Assembly: GCA_022419385.1 (NCBI GenBank)
Contig: JAJUBI010000005.1
Span: forward strand, 4,712,001-4,776,000
DNA length: 64,000 bases
Reading direction: 5' to 3'
From: Paraconiothyrium sp. Pb-2020
Lineage: Eukaryota; Ascomycota; Dothideomycetes; Pleosporales; Didymosphaeriaceae
In this document: positions 42,508-53,870 of the stretch, piece by piece
Layout of the letters: each line of letters starts with the position of its first letter
Numbering within the stretch: the first letter of the stretch is position 1
Program-made: the position numbers and the translations under genes
The notes under the pieces: model-generated
Seen by the model: the letters and a program-made list of their open reading frames with translations, nothing else
Told to the model about the DNA's origin: nothing
Database searches by the model: none

Positions 42508-42726
42508 AGTGAGCGAGTATACCGAAACGAGAGCAAGTAAAATGCTCTGCGGGTCAATGGGCAGGACGACTTTGGAGGTGGGCAAATCTCCTGTAAAAAT
42601 ATCAATCACGGACACGAATCGTAGTAATAGCTAAGCTGTGGGAAACTTTGATGTTAACGAGTCGCGGTGCATTGCGTGATGCCGATGTGAGATGTCGATA
42701 CGGTGGGATCAGCGGACTAAAGTAGG

Positions 42727-44282
42727 CTAAGGCGGAGTTGCGCGCTCAGCAAGCGCAACGGCATCTGCCGCATCCTTCTCCCACAACTGCACACGCCACT
42801 TCACGAAACGCCAGAACGCCTCGCCCCACGCGTCATCATATCGTGGCAGGACGCGACCAGTTGTTCCCGGTGCCGGCTCACCCGCAATGGCCCGCAGGTC
42901 TTCAAAATAACGCTCAAAGTCTGGCATCAACACCCAAAACGATGGGCCATCACCACGCTCAACTATCCGTTCTTGCTCCCAGGCTTTCATCTCAATGCAC
43001 GATGGCAATGGAGCTCTTCCTGCGAAAACACGTGCCATTGCAACGGATTGCCACTCAAAAATGCGCAAACCGAAACCGCCAGTAACCATCCCAATGAAAG
43101 CCAGGCTTGGATCGCCATCACGAAACACATGCTGGTATAGACCTGGTATTCGACCGTTCTTAGGTTGAAAGTCTTCCAAGAACGGGAAGCTGAACTCATA
43201 CCCTGTGGCGAAGACGATGTGGTCGACACCATCGGCATAAGTACCATCTGTAAAGGTTACTCGGCCATTGTCCGCATCAAGCGCAGCTATCGCTGGACGG
43301 TTCAATATGTCCGGGTGTGTGAAAGGCGTTGGTCCGAACACTGGCGAAGGTCTCCGTAACGATGAAATGACGGGTAGCTTGGACACCGTACGGACATCGT
43401 GTAGGGTATCGAAAGCTGATACGGAGCCCCCAACTACAAGTACATGCTGTTAAGTCAGAGTAACCCCCGAGGCTCACCAGCGGTACCTACTCACCTTGTC
43501 TCGATATGATTCTGCCGTCTTGTAATGTTTGCTGTGCTGTATCCTCCCGGGAAACTTAGCGTCAAATTCAGCCAGCCCAGGGATTGGAGGCATAGACGGC
43601 ACATTGTAGTGCCCTGTAGCTACTACCACAGCATCGAAGCTTTCCTGCCACCACGCGTCCGTGTCTGAACCAGGTGCAGCTTTTCTCAAGGTCAGAACCC
43701 ATTCTGCGTCTCTCTTCTCTACTCGCTCAACGCTGGTATCGTACTCGATGAGATCCTCAAAGCCGCCTCTCTTGAATATCTCCTGGACCCAGGTTTGCAT
43801 AATCTCTCTGTGGCGGAACGGCGCGTTCTTTCCGAACTTTGCCAAAGTTCGCTCAGATAGCACCTCTGGAATAGGCTCGTTTGAGAAACACATGATCTCA
43901 GGAGGTAAATTGCTGTGCAAATGGAGATGGGCACCGGTATCCGAATAACGAAGACTCAACGATCTGAAGCGCTCATCTTGCGGGATTTGGCATGGCATTT
44001 GTGACGGTACCGGCACCGGAATGTCAGCTTTTCCATTCAACAGCGCACGGAGCGATGGAATCCCAGGTTCGTGGTCTCGCATCAAGGTCCTACATTCCTC
44101 AATTAGGCGTGAATGCTGGTCTCCACTCAGGAAAAAAAACGTTACCATGTACCACCCGCTGCGTGTCGCCGTTCAAACACGCGAATAGTGTTAAACACCT
44201 GCTCTTTCACTAACGCATCGGTGGCGATTGCACCAGCTGGCCCAGCTCCGATGACGGCGACTCTACGTTTGACTTCTACCAT
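42727..44282 (-). CDS. Flavin-containing monooxygenase (FMO-like, 483 aa)
   Basis: NADPH- and FAD-dependent monooxygenase of the FMO type, which oxygenates N or S atoms or performs hydroxylation of soft nucleophiles. Three exons: 44146-44282, 43495-44089 and 42727-43446. The introns (44090-44145 and 43447-43494) restore AAGGTW-TLMRDHEPG and SYRDK-HVLVVGGSVSAFD. The start MVEVKRRV leads straight into the FAD motif VAVIGAGPAGA. The FMO identifier appears as FPGRIQHSKHY. The NADP motif VVGGSVSAFD is a variant of GxGxxG, and VFATGYEFSFPF is the conserved ATGY. No membrane anchor. It appears intact and lies with the DsbA-like isomerase on one strand and a permease and a 2OG oxygenase further upstream. 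Confidence 0.92.
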
Positions 44283-44833
44283 GATCTTCCTACCAGAATA
44301 CAGAAAAGAGATGCGGCAGAGTTCAATTGATTTATGCACCGGCGCCGCAATGCGCTGCTACAGGACAGTAGGGCTGCCGATGTACGCTTGATCCACTTGC
44401 CGATAGCATGCATGTGCTCTTTCCTCCGATGTTTCGTCTCGTGGTACCATTAGCCCGCCACGGCTCTGCCGAATGGCGTCAGTCACGCTAAAGATTATGA
44501 GAAGCATCTTATCGGTATCGACTCCACTCGAAACCCTTGCAACAATCCCTGAGAGCGGTTCATGTCACGGCTTTTGGAGTTTTGTCGGAGACCCGTCGCC
44601 GAGGGACTGGGAACTGTTCACGAGGACGGTCTCAGTCATACATACTGTCGGCCCCTAATGCAAGGCCCCGTTTCATAAGCAGTGGGTTACTTCCACGGAA
44701 GATGCACGGCTGCCTACGTTAAAGCAAAGGAAAGGATCTGAAGATTCTGTTACCATAGGCTAATTCAACTGTCGGCTCTGCTCGTACTCCTGGCTGTATA
44801 TCTTCCCTTCCACTAGCTTTCTCCGACTTTGTC
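44283..44833. other. Intergenic region
   Basis: 551 bp between the FMO start and the permease stop; no gene recognised. Confidence 0.5.
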
Positions 44834-46654
44834 CTACAAGGCGTATCTGAAATGCAAGTTCTCTCTGTCGGTCAGATCTTTGAACGCGAAACGCTCGCCC
44901 TCCCGTGGATCCAGAGTTAGCTCAGCTCTGCGCTTGTTTTCTCGATGTAGAATGAAGTACAAAGCAGACGCAGATGCTATAGTAATGCAATAACTAAGCG
45001 CTTGTCAGCTACATTACAACCAAGATCGAGGACAGGATTCGGGCAGGAGAAACTAACCAAATAATCAGACCGGTCCAAAGCTCAGGATAGTGCTTCGCTT
45101 TTGATTGACTCTTCACCAACTGCGGCCCAATAATGTTGCCAACACAATAGGCAACAAATACGGCAGATGCCATGAAACTCTTTTTCGTTTCTCCAGCGAC
45201 GTTTGCCGCGCCGAGAGTAACCGTAAGCCCCACAACAGGACCAAAGAACCCAATGATGGAGTAGCCTGCAACAGGAGTCACAGGCTGGTGGCCCCATTCG
45301 GATTTCCATATCATGACAAAGCCTGCGATGACTGGCAGGCAGCACAGAAGCAGTAGGGGAATCCGGATGTTGCGGGATCGCGAGCAGAGCCATCCAGTGA
45401 ATGGAATGCCAACTGCGCACACGGCACCAAGCGGGAATTGGAAAAGGATAGCTTGTAAGGACGAGTATCCAAATGTTGCCACAATGAGAGGACCGAATCC
45501 AGAAATGGCACCATTAACGGTATAACTGCAGCTCCTTAGTACAACGGTCGCTGCATCAGTGGTCTACGTACGCTGAAGCCATGGTCAATGCAACAAGCCA
45601 TACCTTGATGTCCAGCAGCGCTTCTTTGATCTGGTACCACTTGATCTGCTGGTTTCGAACACCAGTCTGCCCGGCGCGCAACCGTTCCACTGCCACAATG
45701 CGCTCCTCAGGTGTTAAGAACCAAGCATCGAGCGCCGAGTTGGGCAGCGCGAAGCACCACAGCCCAAAGAGAAAGGTCAATCCTCCGGCCAACACGTAAA
45801 TGTACTGCCACGGTGTAAGGGCGCCACTCTTGATCTGTGCAAAGCCGTAATTGAATGCGCCTCCAATGATAGTAAACCAACCTGTACCGCTGAACCACCA
45901 TGTCTGACGAAGGGCCTGCTCAGATTGCGTATAGTATCCGCTGACCGTAATCATGAATGCTGTGGGAACGATGGATTCAGTGAACCCTAAGCTAGATCAG
46001 CTGTCTCCTGCGTGGTCGTGGTATAACGTTGAGCGCCACTACGTACCTAAGAAAAATCGCTGCACCAAGAGACCTTTCCAGTCGCCGACTCCAGCAGTGG
46101 AAGCACAGATTACTGCCCAGAGTATGACTGCCGGTCCCAGAATGTACCGCGTGTTGAACCTCTGCAATAGATAAGTCATGGGGTACGAGCCGATAAGTTG
46201 TCCAAAATAGAAGACCGACGTGGCCCAGCTCAATCGCGAGGTATCGGTGGTGGGCGGAGTCGTTGTCTTATCAACGACAGAAAGGTGAAGATCTCCTGTC
46301 ATTCCAAAGAGTGCAGCGCTTCCAAGAATGGCCTATTATGTTGCGTCAGCAATCGTGTCCGTTACGTTACAAAGGCATGCGATTCACCTTGTCATAGTAA
46401 ACAAGTCCGTATCCTGGAATATGTATGAGCATGAATATCCCACTCCCACAGGGTAATCAAGCCTCACCAATGACCATTGCCGGCATAAGAAACAGATCGA
46501 TCTTTCTTAGAATCCGCCTCTCGACCTCAGGATCAATCGGTTGCGCTTCTTCTCCCAACAGCTCTGCGGCTGGGGTCGATATCGCACTCTCCCATCTAGT
46601 CTTCTCACCTTTCAGGCCCTTGCCGTCGTTGGAGTCGCCCCTTTGCACGCTCAT
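44834..46654 (-). CDS. Dal5/allantoate-permease family MFS transporter (513 aa)
   Basis: Major facilitator of the anion:cation symporter family (Dal5, Tna1, Seo1 type), which imports organic anions such as allantoate, nicotinate or related compounds at the plasma membrane. Six exons: 46468-46654, 46388-46413 (26 nt), 46047-46332, 45572-45986, 45058-45525 and 44834-44993. All phases agree. The start MSVQRGDSND leads to ERRILRKIDLFLMPAMVIGYGLVYYDKAILGSAALFGM, a family hallmark. WATSVFYFGQLIGSYPMTYLLQRF follows, then GFTESIVPTAFMI and QTWWFSGTGWFTIIGGAFNYG. The last exon encodes ALYFILHRENKRR and a cytosolic tail ending RYAL. It is intact and shares a 514-bp divergent promoter region with the 2OG oxygenase, suggesting co-regulation. 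Confidence 0.92.
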
Positions 46655-47168
46655 TTTGATAGTAGAAATCGATATGTTCAGCAATTCGACTGAAAGTCAC
46701 GTCGCTCTATTACTTTATACGAGGCGAAAAAAGCTATGATATCTATGGCCTGGTTGTCGACGTCTGTGCACGTTCGTGCACCACGGAACGCGACTCATGC
46801 GCCGAGGGTCTAGATAATTGTTGACTCCATAGGTCACTTCGAGGCTTGTTCCTGGCCACTATGCTCGCCCGAATTTCCGTACGCGCATGGTTTATTTTGG
46901 GACTGAGCGGCTTACATGCGCTAAAATAGGCGGTGCCATAACTAAAGTAGTAATTTGGAAGTGTAGTGTCTCCAAGTATCCATTGCGCCATTGTACGCGC
47001 CGATGCGCTCATTCGGCAGATGCCGACATACAGAATCCGAACATGGGCAAGGATGTCCTTGCGCTTGAGGTAATCTATTTGGTACAAAGTATAAGCTTAT
47101 GTCCATCGCTGTCCCCCAGTTGACTTCCATTTGCGTTGCCGGATTGCATCTGATCGCCAAAGTAAAAG
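46655..47168. promoter_or_regulatory. Divergent promoter region of permease and 2OG oxygenase
   Basis: 514 bp between two start codons pointing away from each other. No specific binding site can be named, but the arrangement allows joint control. Confidence 0.45.
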
Positions 47169-48370
47169 ATGGCTACAACCACAGAGACTGTGACACTTCC
47201 CTACGAACAGGCGCCCGAAACGGCCGAAGATCTAGACTGGGCAGATCTGATCACTCTTGACCTCTCGAAGTTTGAAAGGGATGGCGGAAAGCAGGAGTTG
47301 GCGGTGGAGTTCCAACGTGCTATTGAGGAAGTCGGTATGTCTACACTTGTCACGTTCTATACCTGCGACAAATTTGCCCAAAGGAACAATACCAGATATA
47401 CTGATTATATCGTCGACTAGGTTTTTTCTACGTCACCGGCCACGGCCTGAGTAGAGAGGACATCGACACCCAGTATGCCCTCGCCAAATCCGTACTCTCC
47501 CTTTCACCCGAACAAAAACAGCCTTACCGTGCCGCCTTGGAAGCTGGCGATTATAACGGATGGAAACCTCCTGGAACGCGCGACCTCATCCCCGGCGTCA
47601 AAGATAATTTTGAAATCTACAACATTCCAAAATTCATTGCTGAGCATGCAACCCGTCCGCACCCAGAAGTAGTGCGGGAGCACTGGAGTACTATCGAGGC
47701 GTTCTCTAAACAGATTCATGAGCGTATCGTCAGGAAGCTACTAGTGATCTTTGCTATTACGCTAGAGTTGCCGGATGAGGAGTGGTTCGTGAAGAGACAT
47801 CGGTACGAGGAGCCAAGCGGTGATCATCTGAGGTACATGAAGTACCTGCGGAGGAATGAGGAGGAGAACAGGAAGCTGGGAGGGGTGTGGCTGAAGGGGC
47901 ATTCCGATATGGGGAGCCTGACCCTACTCTTCCGCCAACCCGTCGCTGCGCTGCAAGTCCTGGCCAAGGATGGGACGTGGAAGTGGGTACGACCACAGAC
48001 TGATGCGCTCACGTGCAACCTTGCTGACGCTCTGCACTTCCTCACGAATGGCTACCTCAAATCCAGCATTCATCGTGTTGTTGCACCTCCACAGGACCAA
48101 GCGCACATCGACCGCCTGGGCGTCATCTACATGGTTCGGATCGAGGACTCGACGGACCTTGTACCTATCACGGACTCGCCTGTTCTACAACGCCTTGGGC
48201 TCACTAGTGAGGAAGTGTTAGATGCGGATGGAATACCGGTCAAAGCGGGCGAGTGGGTGAAGCAAAGAATTATTAAGAATCTAGGATCGGGAACCGGAAG
48301 TGCTAAGGGAGATAATAGTGAGAGCGATGTGGAAATCGTAAAGGGCATAAAGATTAAGTATTATGAGTAA
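47169..48370 (+). CDS. 2-oxoglutarate/Fe(II)-dependent oxygenase (371 aa)
   Basis: Non-heme iron oxygenase of the isopenicillin N synthase-like (DIOX_N plus 2OG-FeII_Oxy) family. Two exons, 47169-47334 and 47421-48370, with the 86-nt intron joining AIEEVG to FFYVTGHGLS, the typical DIOX_N start. The iron ligands are the HxD of LKGHSDMGSLTLL and a later histidine in SSIHRVVAP. The 2-oxoglutarate arginine is probably in VIYMVR or nearby. WKWVRPQTDALTCNLADALHFLTNGYLKS is the conserved jelly-roll core. Possible reactions are hydroxylation, desaturation or ring formation. It diverges from the Dal5-type permease and is the fourth member of the putative group with the FMO and DsbA-like isomerase. 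Confidence 0.92.
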
Positions 48371-50467
48371 ATTTTAACGAGGATATACAATTACTTATAA
48401 CAAATCAAGTAAGAAATAAGCTTATAGTAGTAAACTCATTTGTTAGGATCTGAGATCCAACAGGAGGAAAGGAACCCATTTGTATCTAGCTTTTGCGCGT
48501 ACACGTGAGAACACCCTCGTCCCAGCTGACTGTACACGGCGCCTAGATAAGTCACGCGACTGTTCGCCAACGAGCAGTCCCACGGCTTGTATGTAGGAAC
48601 CTGAGTTTGAACCTTCATACTCGTGTTCAACCTGTTTACCAATCGATCGTTTAAGATGTCCTCAGGCCCTCGTTATTAACTCGTTACACTTCGCAAGGTA
48701 CTTCCGTATTAACAGGACCTCCCTTCCTTGCCTCCGTCGTCTTGCACGGGACCCAGCCTTGACTCTTCAAGGACAAGCTACCCTTCGAGAGCTTAACAAC
48801 CTTATAAGATAATTTTAAATTATACCAAGTACGTGAAAAGAATTATCCTATACTCTAAGCACTAGGCTTATGACTATTATAGAAAAAGTAAGCTTAAAAG
48901 CCTTATACTTAGGGTGCGAATTATACATCTGCTTATCTAAAAGCACTATAGCGCTCGAACTTCCTACTCCCTTAGATCCTCTAATCGTAATTATCCATCT
49001 TATCTCATCTTGTTTCTTTGATAACTCTCTAGTTGTCTTTTTGAATGAGCATGCCTAGAATGCCTGGTTGTATATAGGTACTTCCCTACTCGACCAACCC
49101 CCCACGTCCTTAAGCAACATTGAGATGACTCTCTGAGCTCGATTGTGTATGAAAGTGACCTCACGGTATACTTGGGTCGTTGCACCAGAGCGCCGATAGC
49201 GGTCCTCGTCGTTCGTTCGGACGGCCCCGCAAATTCGCTACGCTCGCTGCCCCAGGGGCATTGTCGTGCACGGGCGTTTTTGGCGTGTGGGCATTCGCGG
49301 TACGGTCAAATTGACTGTGTGATTAAATTGACCGCATAGAGAGTTTGCGTACACGAGCGGATCGTAGCCTGTGGGCGCTTTAGGTGTAGGGGCTTATAGA
49401 CTGTATCCCCTGATTCACCATGCTGGACTTGCCCTTAGGGAAGCGCCACCCGCACGGAGAGAGCCCGCATGAAAACTTGGGCCGCAAGATCTAACCTATC
49501 TATGTAGGACCTGCCCGCAGCGGAGGCGTAGCCAGCGTGGAAGCAGCCCGCGTGGGACCCTGGCCCATGACTATGCCAACTGAATGAACCTTACTCGGCT
49601 GTATACCCTTCACGAGGCTTATCTTGATTGGATTTCTTGGAGGTAAACCACCTCCTACAAGGCCTCAATGAATGGTGTGCCCTAGTAGATTGTCAAAATA
49701 TCGCGCTCGAACCAAGACTAGCATGGCGAATAGTATGTGGAGCTGACAGCTGTAGTAATAATAACTCATCCAGTGTATAAAGTAATCCAACTTCTTTAAA
49801 ACCCTCTAAGATTTTTCTTTGCATTAGCAAGAATGAACCTAACAGCTATCCTTTCTCCGCTGCGGTTTGGACATACTGCTTAATCATTTTGCAATGGTCT
49901 GCAGATGAAAGGTACGAGTTTCACGCTATTCTAATTTCGGAAAGTTCCATTTGATGGAAATAGCAAGCCTCTGTATTGGGTTAGCGCATACCGCAGTATT
50001 GACCCGCCTGAATCGCATGTATTCTCTCCCGCGGTTTCCTGTCCCTTAGGAATGCGTTACAACCGCTGGTGCTTCGCCATGCGTCACGCGCCAACTTTCT
50101 TATGTTTCTTATCTTTGCTGCTTAAATGTGCGACACAAATGATCTAGGAGTAAATCAAAAGGGCGAAGTGCGCCGTGGGTTAGACTTGCGCGGTATAGAT
50201 TTACATTCCCACTGCTCCCGAAAGAACTCCTTGCGATCATTTGTAACTTAGCCTTACCCCGTCTGAAAAGTTTTTGCTCTGTTGTGTAACAGACCTCACA
50301 AAGTTGACCTGATCTCAGTTCGGGAACCACCCATACCTGGCTTGAAGTATGAAATCCTCCCACAGTCATCCTTCGATGCCATTCGCGGTTAAACTTTGGA
50401 TCAGTCAATACAATATTGTTGTGGATCACACGATCCGATGCTCTCTACCTCGCGAACTACCAGCGTC
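48371..50467. other. AT-rich gene-poor region
   Basis: From about 48.7 to 49.1 kb the sequence is strongly AT- and TA-rich, as in RIP-damaged repeats. The following part holds one copy of a 51-bp repeat (49241-49291). No protein-like frame was identified. Probably the remnant of old mobile DNA. Confidence 0.5.
49241..49291 (+). repeat. 51-bp dispersed repeat, copy 1
   Basis: Matches 58688-58738 at 47 of 51 positions. Core CGCTCGCTGCCCCAG, then GTCGTGCACGGGCG. Confidence 0.85.
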
Positions 50468-52498
50468 ATGGCGTCTGATTACATACAAGCAACGATTGAC
50501 TATGAGTTCGCGAACATTGGATTTCTTAGCTTAGCTCTTAAGGCAGCCCATCGGAGCAAAGAAGAAGAAGGGATATCCGATGACGGTAACAGGGGGTTAG
50601 CAAAGATTGGGCTGTGTGCCGTCGATATTGTGGAGACTCATAATGCTATTATTGAGGAAAACGGCACTAGAAGTAGGTTTCTCTACCTATGCCTTTGTCT
50701 TGGCTGATTGCTTAGTCCAGCAGGGGATGCGAATAAACATGAGCATTGGTCCACAAGCAAAAAAGGGCGAGCCGCAGCCTGTAGCATCTTAGGAATAACT
50801 CCCTATATTGTCCAAAGCAGTCGACAGCAACACCAAAAGCCATCCTCGACGGTGCTGGACAACGCATTGAGTGCCATCATTGGCGCCGTCTGGCGCGATT
50901 TAGAAGAGAGGAACGAGAGTGTCTCGAATACTCGAATCAAAATATGCTCGATTTTGCGTCGAATCGATCAAATCATTGCAGATACGACGGACGGTTCCCT
51001 GTTGGCGGCTGGCGAGACGAATGCCCCGGTTTCAGAAGAAGATGGCGGCATCCAAAGCGCTATGCCCAATGAAACGCTGGACGTCTTCACACCGAACGAG
51101 ATTTCTGATCAAAACATCAATCCTTTGGATGCTTTTGTATTCCAGTGGCCCAATCAACCCCAATTTGCTACGCTTGAAGGAATGAGCCTAGATCCTATGG
51201 TCTGGGACGGTGCGGGATCAGAATTTGATCATGCGCTGAATGATGGACCTCGAAGTAGGTGATATACTCGCGAAGATTTTCGGTGTTACTAATGCTCTCG
51301 AAAGCTCGATTGCAGATTACGGCCAATTTGGACCATGAAATAAGTATGACTATAGATCCTTTCAACCAGATCGAATACTCACATGATTGTATTCAATTTG
51401 GTGGTGAGCAGATATTCGATGCCCATCGACTGTCTTCGCATACGGATGAAAGTACGAAGGCTAAATCATCGCCCGGGAAGAGGAAAAACTCCCAGGATCA
51501 TGTCAAGAGACCGCTTGGTAGCTCGACGCACACCCGTCTTCTTGATGGGGAACTGATGAAGTTGAACAGCATTCCAGACCCATTTCGCAGCAATCTAGAA
51601 GATCTCCTGGACCATCCTCAGATTGCCGAATTAAGCACAGATCCATCACAGTTGATGCAGCTACGCTTGTTATATTTCTCTATTGGCAGTTGCCAATCGC
51701 TGATTGATTTCAAAGAACAACTTCACAATGCTAGAAGTAAATCTATTGATTTTTCTCAGCCCGCTGGATTGACCTTGTGCGCCTCGGAGAGACTTAAGGA
51801 GATTTTCCGTCTTGACAGTCAAGAAACTCTTTGCGTTCTTTCTCGGCGTTTCCACGTCGTCAAATTGCTTGAAAAAGAGCTGGACACACCCCACCAAAAC
51901 GACGGGATGAATGTAGAAACTCCGGCGACCTTTGGCACGAGGCATAGAGTTCAAACAGGGAATCCTATCGTGAGGCAGGAGGCCGCATTGACAGACCGAC
52001 TGTTGTGCAACTTTAGACCAGATTTGGAGAAAGGGACAAGGGAGTTCGAGACGTTTCGAAGAAAGATTTCGCGACTACGAAGACTAGCGAAAATACTGCG
52101 AATATTGACCCAAACCTACGGATTTGGGGTCCTCGCACTGCTCCCATGTGGACCAACATACTCAGAACTATCTCTCACCGACAACATGTTAGTATTCGAT
52201 CGTCTCCCCTCTACAGAGTACCTTTAACCCAGCCAGGTTGTTGACTATTACTGAACAGAGATTCGGAAGCTTCTCAAATTTGCTGAACCAAAAACAGGGG
52301 TTGATTCTAAAGCAGCTTAGTGAAGCTCTTGAGCCAGCACTCATGGCGTTCATAGACGGGACTTTGTCATCTGTGGGCTTATTTCCTATTGAAAGTGTTG
52401 AAGCTAGTGTTATCGAGGGCTTGCCAAAAGGTTCGCCAGCGATCATCGAACATCTGATGGGACCGCGTTCTGTTCAGCCTTCTGGCATTTTCCACTAG
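50468..52498 (+). CDS. RNase III-like fold protein, probably inactive, with unknown C-terminal part (627 aa)
   Basis: Four exons (50468-50672, 50721-51254, 51305-52187, 52237-52498) with 48-50-nt GT-AG introns that keep the frame. The N-terminal 180 residues resemble the small fungal RNase III-like domain: YEFANIGFLSLALKAAH corresponds to the first helix, DGNRGLAKIGLCAVDIV to the DGNKRLALxGDAVL block, and LDNALSAIIGAVWRDLEE to the DTVEAIIGAVYLD block. The aspartate after IG and the glutamate before AIIGA are replaced (L and S), so RNA cleavage is unlikely. No dsRNA-binding domain is evident. The C-terminal 400 residues are unfamiliar, polar and helical (LRLLYFSIGSCQSLIDFKEQL, FRRKISRLRRLAKILRILTQ). 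The structural match is by eye and moderately sure. It may be a regulator or an orphan relic of RNA silencing enzymes. Confidence 0.65.
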
Positions 52499-53870
52499 AA
52501 GGGCATAACAGATACTTGCCAGCGACCCTTCAGCACAATGCACCCTTCGCAATTGCCCTGATCATAGCCTTAGCGAAGACTAATGGCTCATTCGTAAAGC
52601 AAAGTTGCTTTTTCCGAACATCGGCAATCGACTAGATTGGCTAATCACGGTGGGGCGAGGCACTCTACCTAGTGTTTTTTCGCGGTGTAGAGATATCGTT
52701 ATTGCCACTGAAAATGCGATTGAGTTTTGGCATGCTGGCGCCTCCGCTCGACCTTGTTGCACCCACCCTCTGCGTGTCCAAACCACCAGAATCATGCTGT
52801 AATTTTCATCTATTCTCAACGAATGCCTCCCAAGCATAGCATTTCCGATTGGTCCCAGTAAGCCGAATGAATAAATCGTAAACTCTGTTCTGCTCCATTC
52901 CACAATCCCTGCTAATGTCTGCACAAACTTCTCTGCATCCTCACGTCGCGTCGTCCGCCACGCACGATGACATGTCATGTGGTATGCCTCGTTGACCCGG
53001 TAGTGCACCCAGATTCCGTGAAAAGGGCCTTCGGGAGTCACGGAGAACGCGACTATCGGTGCTTTGTCTTTGGCTGCTTGCTTCTCGAGTATCTCTTCTT
53101 ATTGGGTACCGGTATAACGTGCCTGGGGCATTATCTGCGCAGCAACACATTCCTGGTCCCCAACGATATTAAGAGCACAGGCTCCGTGCTAGAAGTGTCT
53201 GTAGTGCAGCTTGTAGCAGGGTCTACAGCGAAGCGCTTGTTGTGCCTCAGCCTGCTTTCTTCAACCGCTGCCTGGCTGAGGCGCCAGGCCGAAGGCTGGA
53301 TGCCACCGCTAAGCACGACTCTGGCCGTGGTCTCTCACCCCACCACAACCCTGTTTGCAATCACATGATTGACCACGACAAAGCCGTTCGGCTAGGCAAG
53401 ATAGACATACTCCTGCGTAGTATATGTACTCATCTACCCAGGTAGCACGGAAACACAGTCTTGAATGGCGAGGCTGGAACGGCTGTGTAGGGTGGATGAG
53501 GACCAGGCGTGAGCGATATTCAAGAGCTGGTACCAGTAAAATACAGTAGGCTGAGGCAGTTAATGGATTGTTAAGAGTCATGCAATTGACAGGGGAGCTA
53601 CAGACAAATATGAATGTGGCTTCTACCTGAGATATTGAAATACGATAGGTTGCCTTCACCCTTTCCAATCGTATAGCATACGAGAGTAAGTAGAAAATTT
53701 TCAAATTCAAGTATAGAATTGCAGGCTAATCTTGTATCTCGCTTATGAGGGATCAGGAAGGAACATAGGTTCATATTTCTCACACATGTTCCGCAACGCC
53801 CAAGAGGATCGGCCGTGCTGAAAGTCGAAGTCGCCCACACTCCACGTTACAAATCAAAAGTCCCTAATCA
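52499..53870. other. Gap with a possible gene relic
   Basis: Apart from the minus-strand relic at about 52710-53316 no gene is seen. Confidence 0.45.
52710..53316 (-). pseudogene. Possible relic of a hypothetical fungal gene
   Basis: The minus-strand frame KAPIVAFSVTPEGPFHGIWV, followed by HYRVNEAYHMTCHRAW and RREDAEKFVQTLAGIVEW, looks like real protein with balanced composition. It is open only from about 53110 and has no start codon at its head. An upstream frame (EPVLLISLGTRNVLLRR, ending at 53131) could be an earlier exon, but no GT-AG junction connects the two. Downstream of about 52800 it loses protein character. I do not recognise the family. A complete gene with unusual splicing is possible. 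Confidence 0.35.

Noticed and set aside
50109..50429. 106-codon minus-strand ORF upstream of the RNase III-like gene
   Set aside because: No recognisable sequence; likely promoter-region chance frame.
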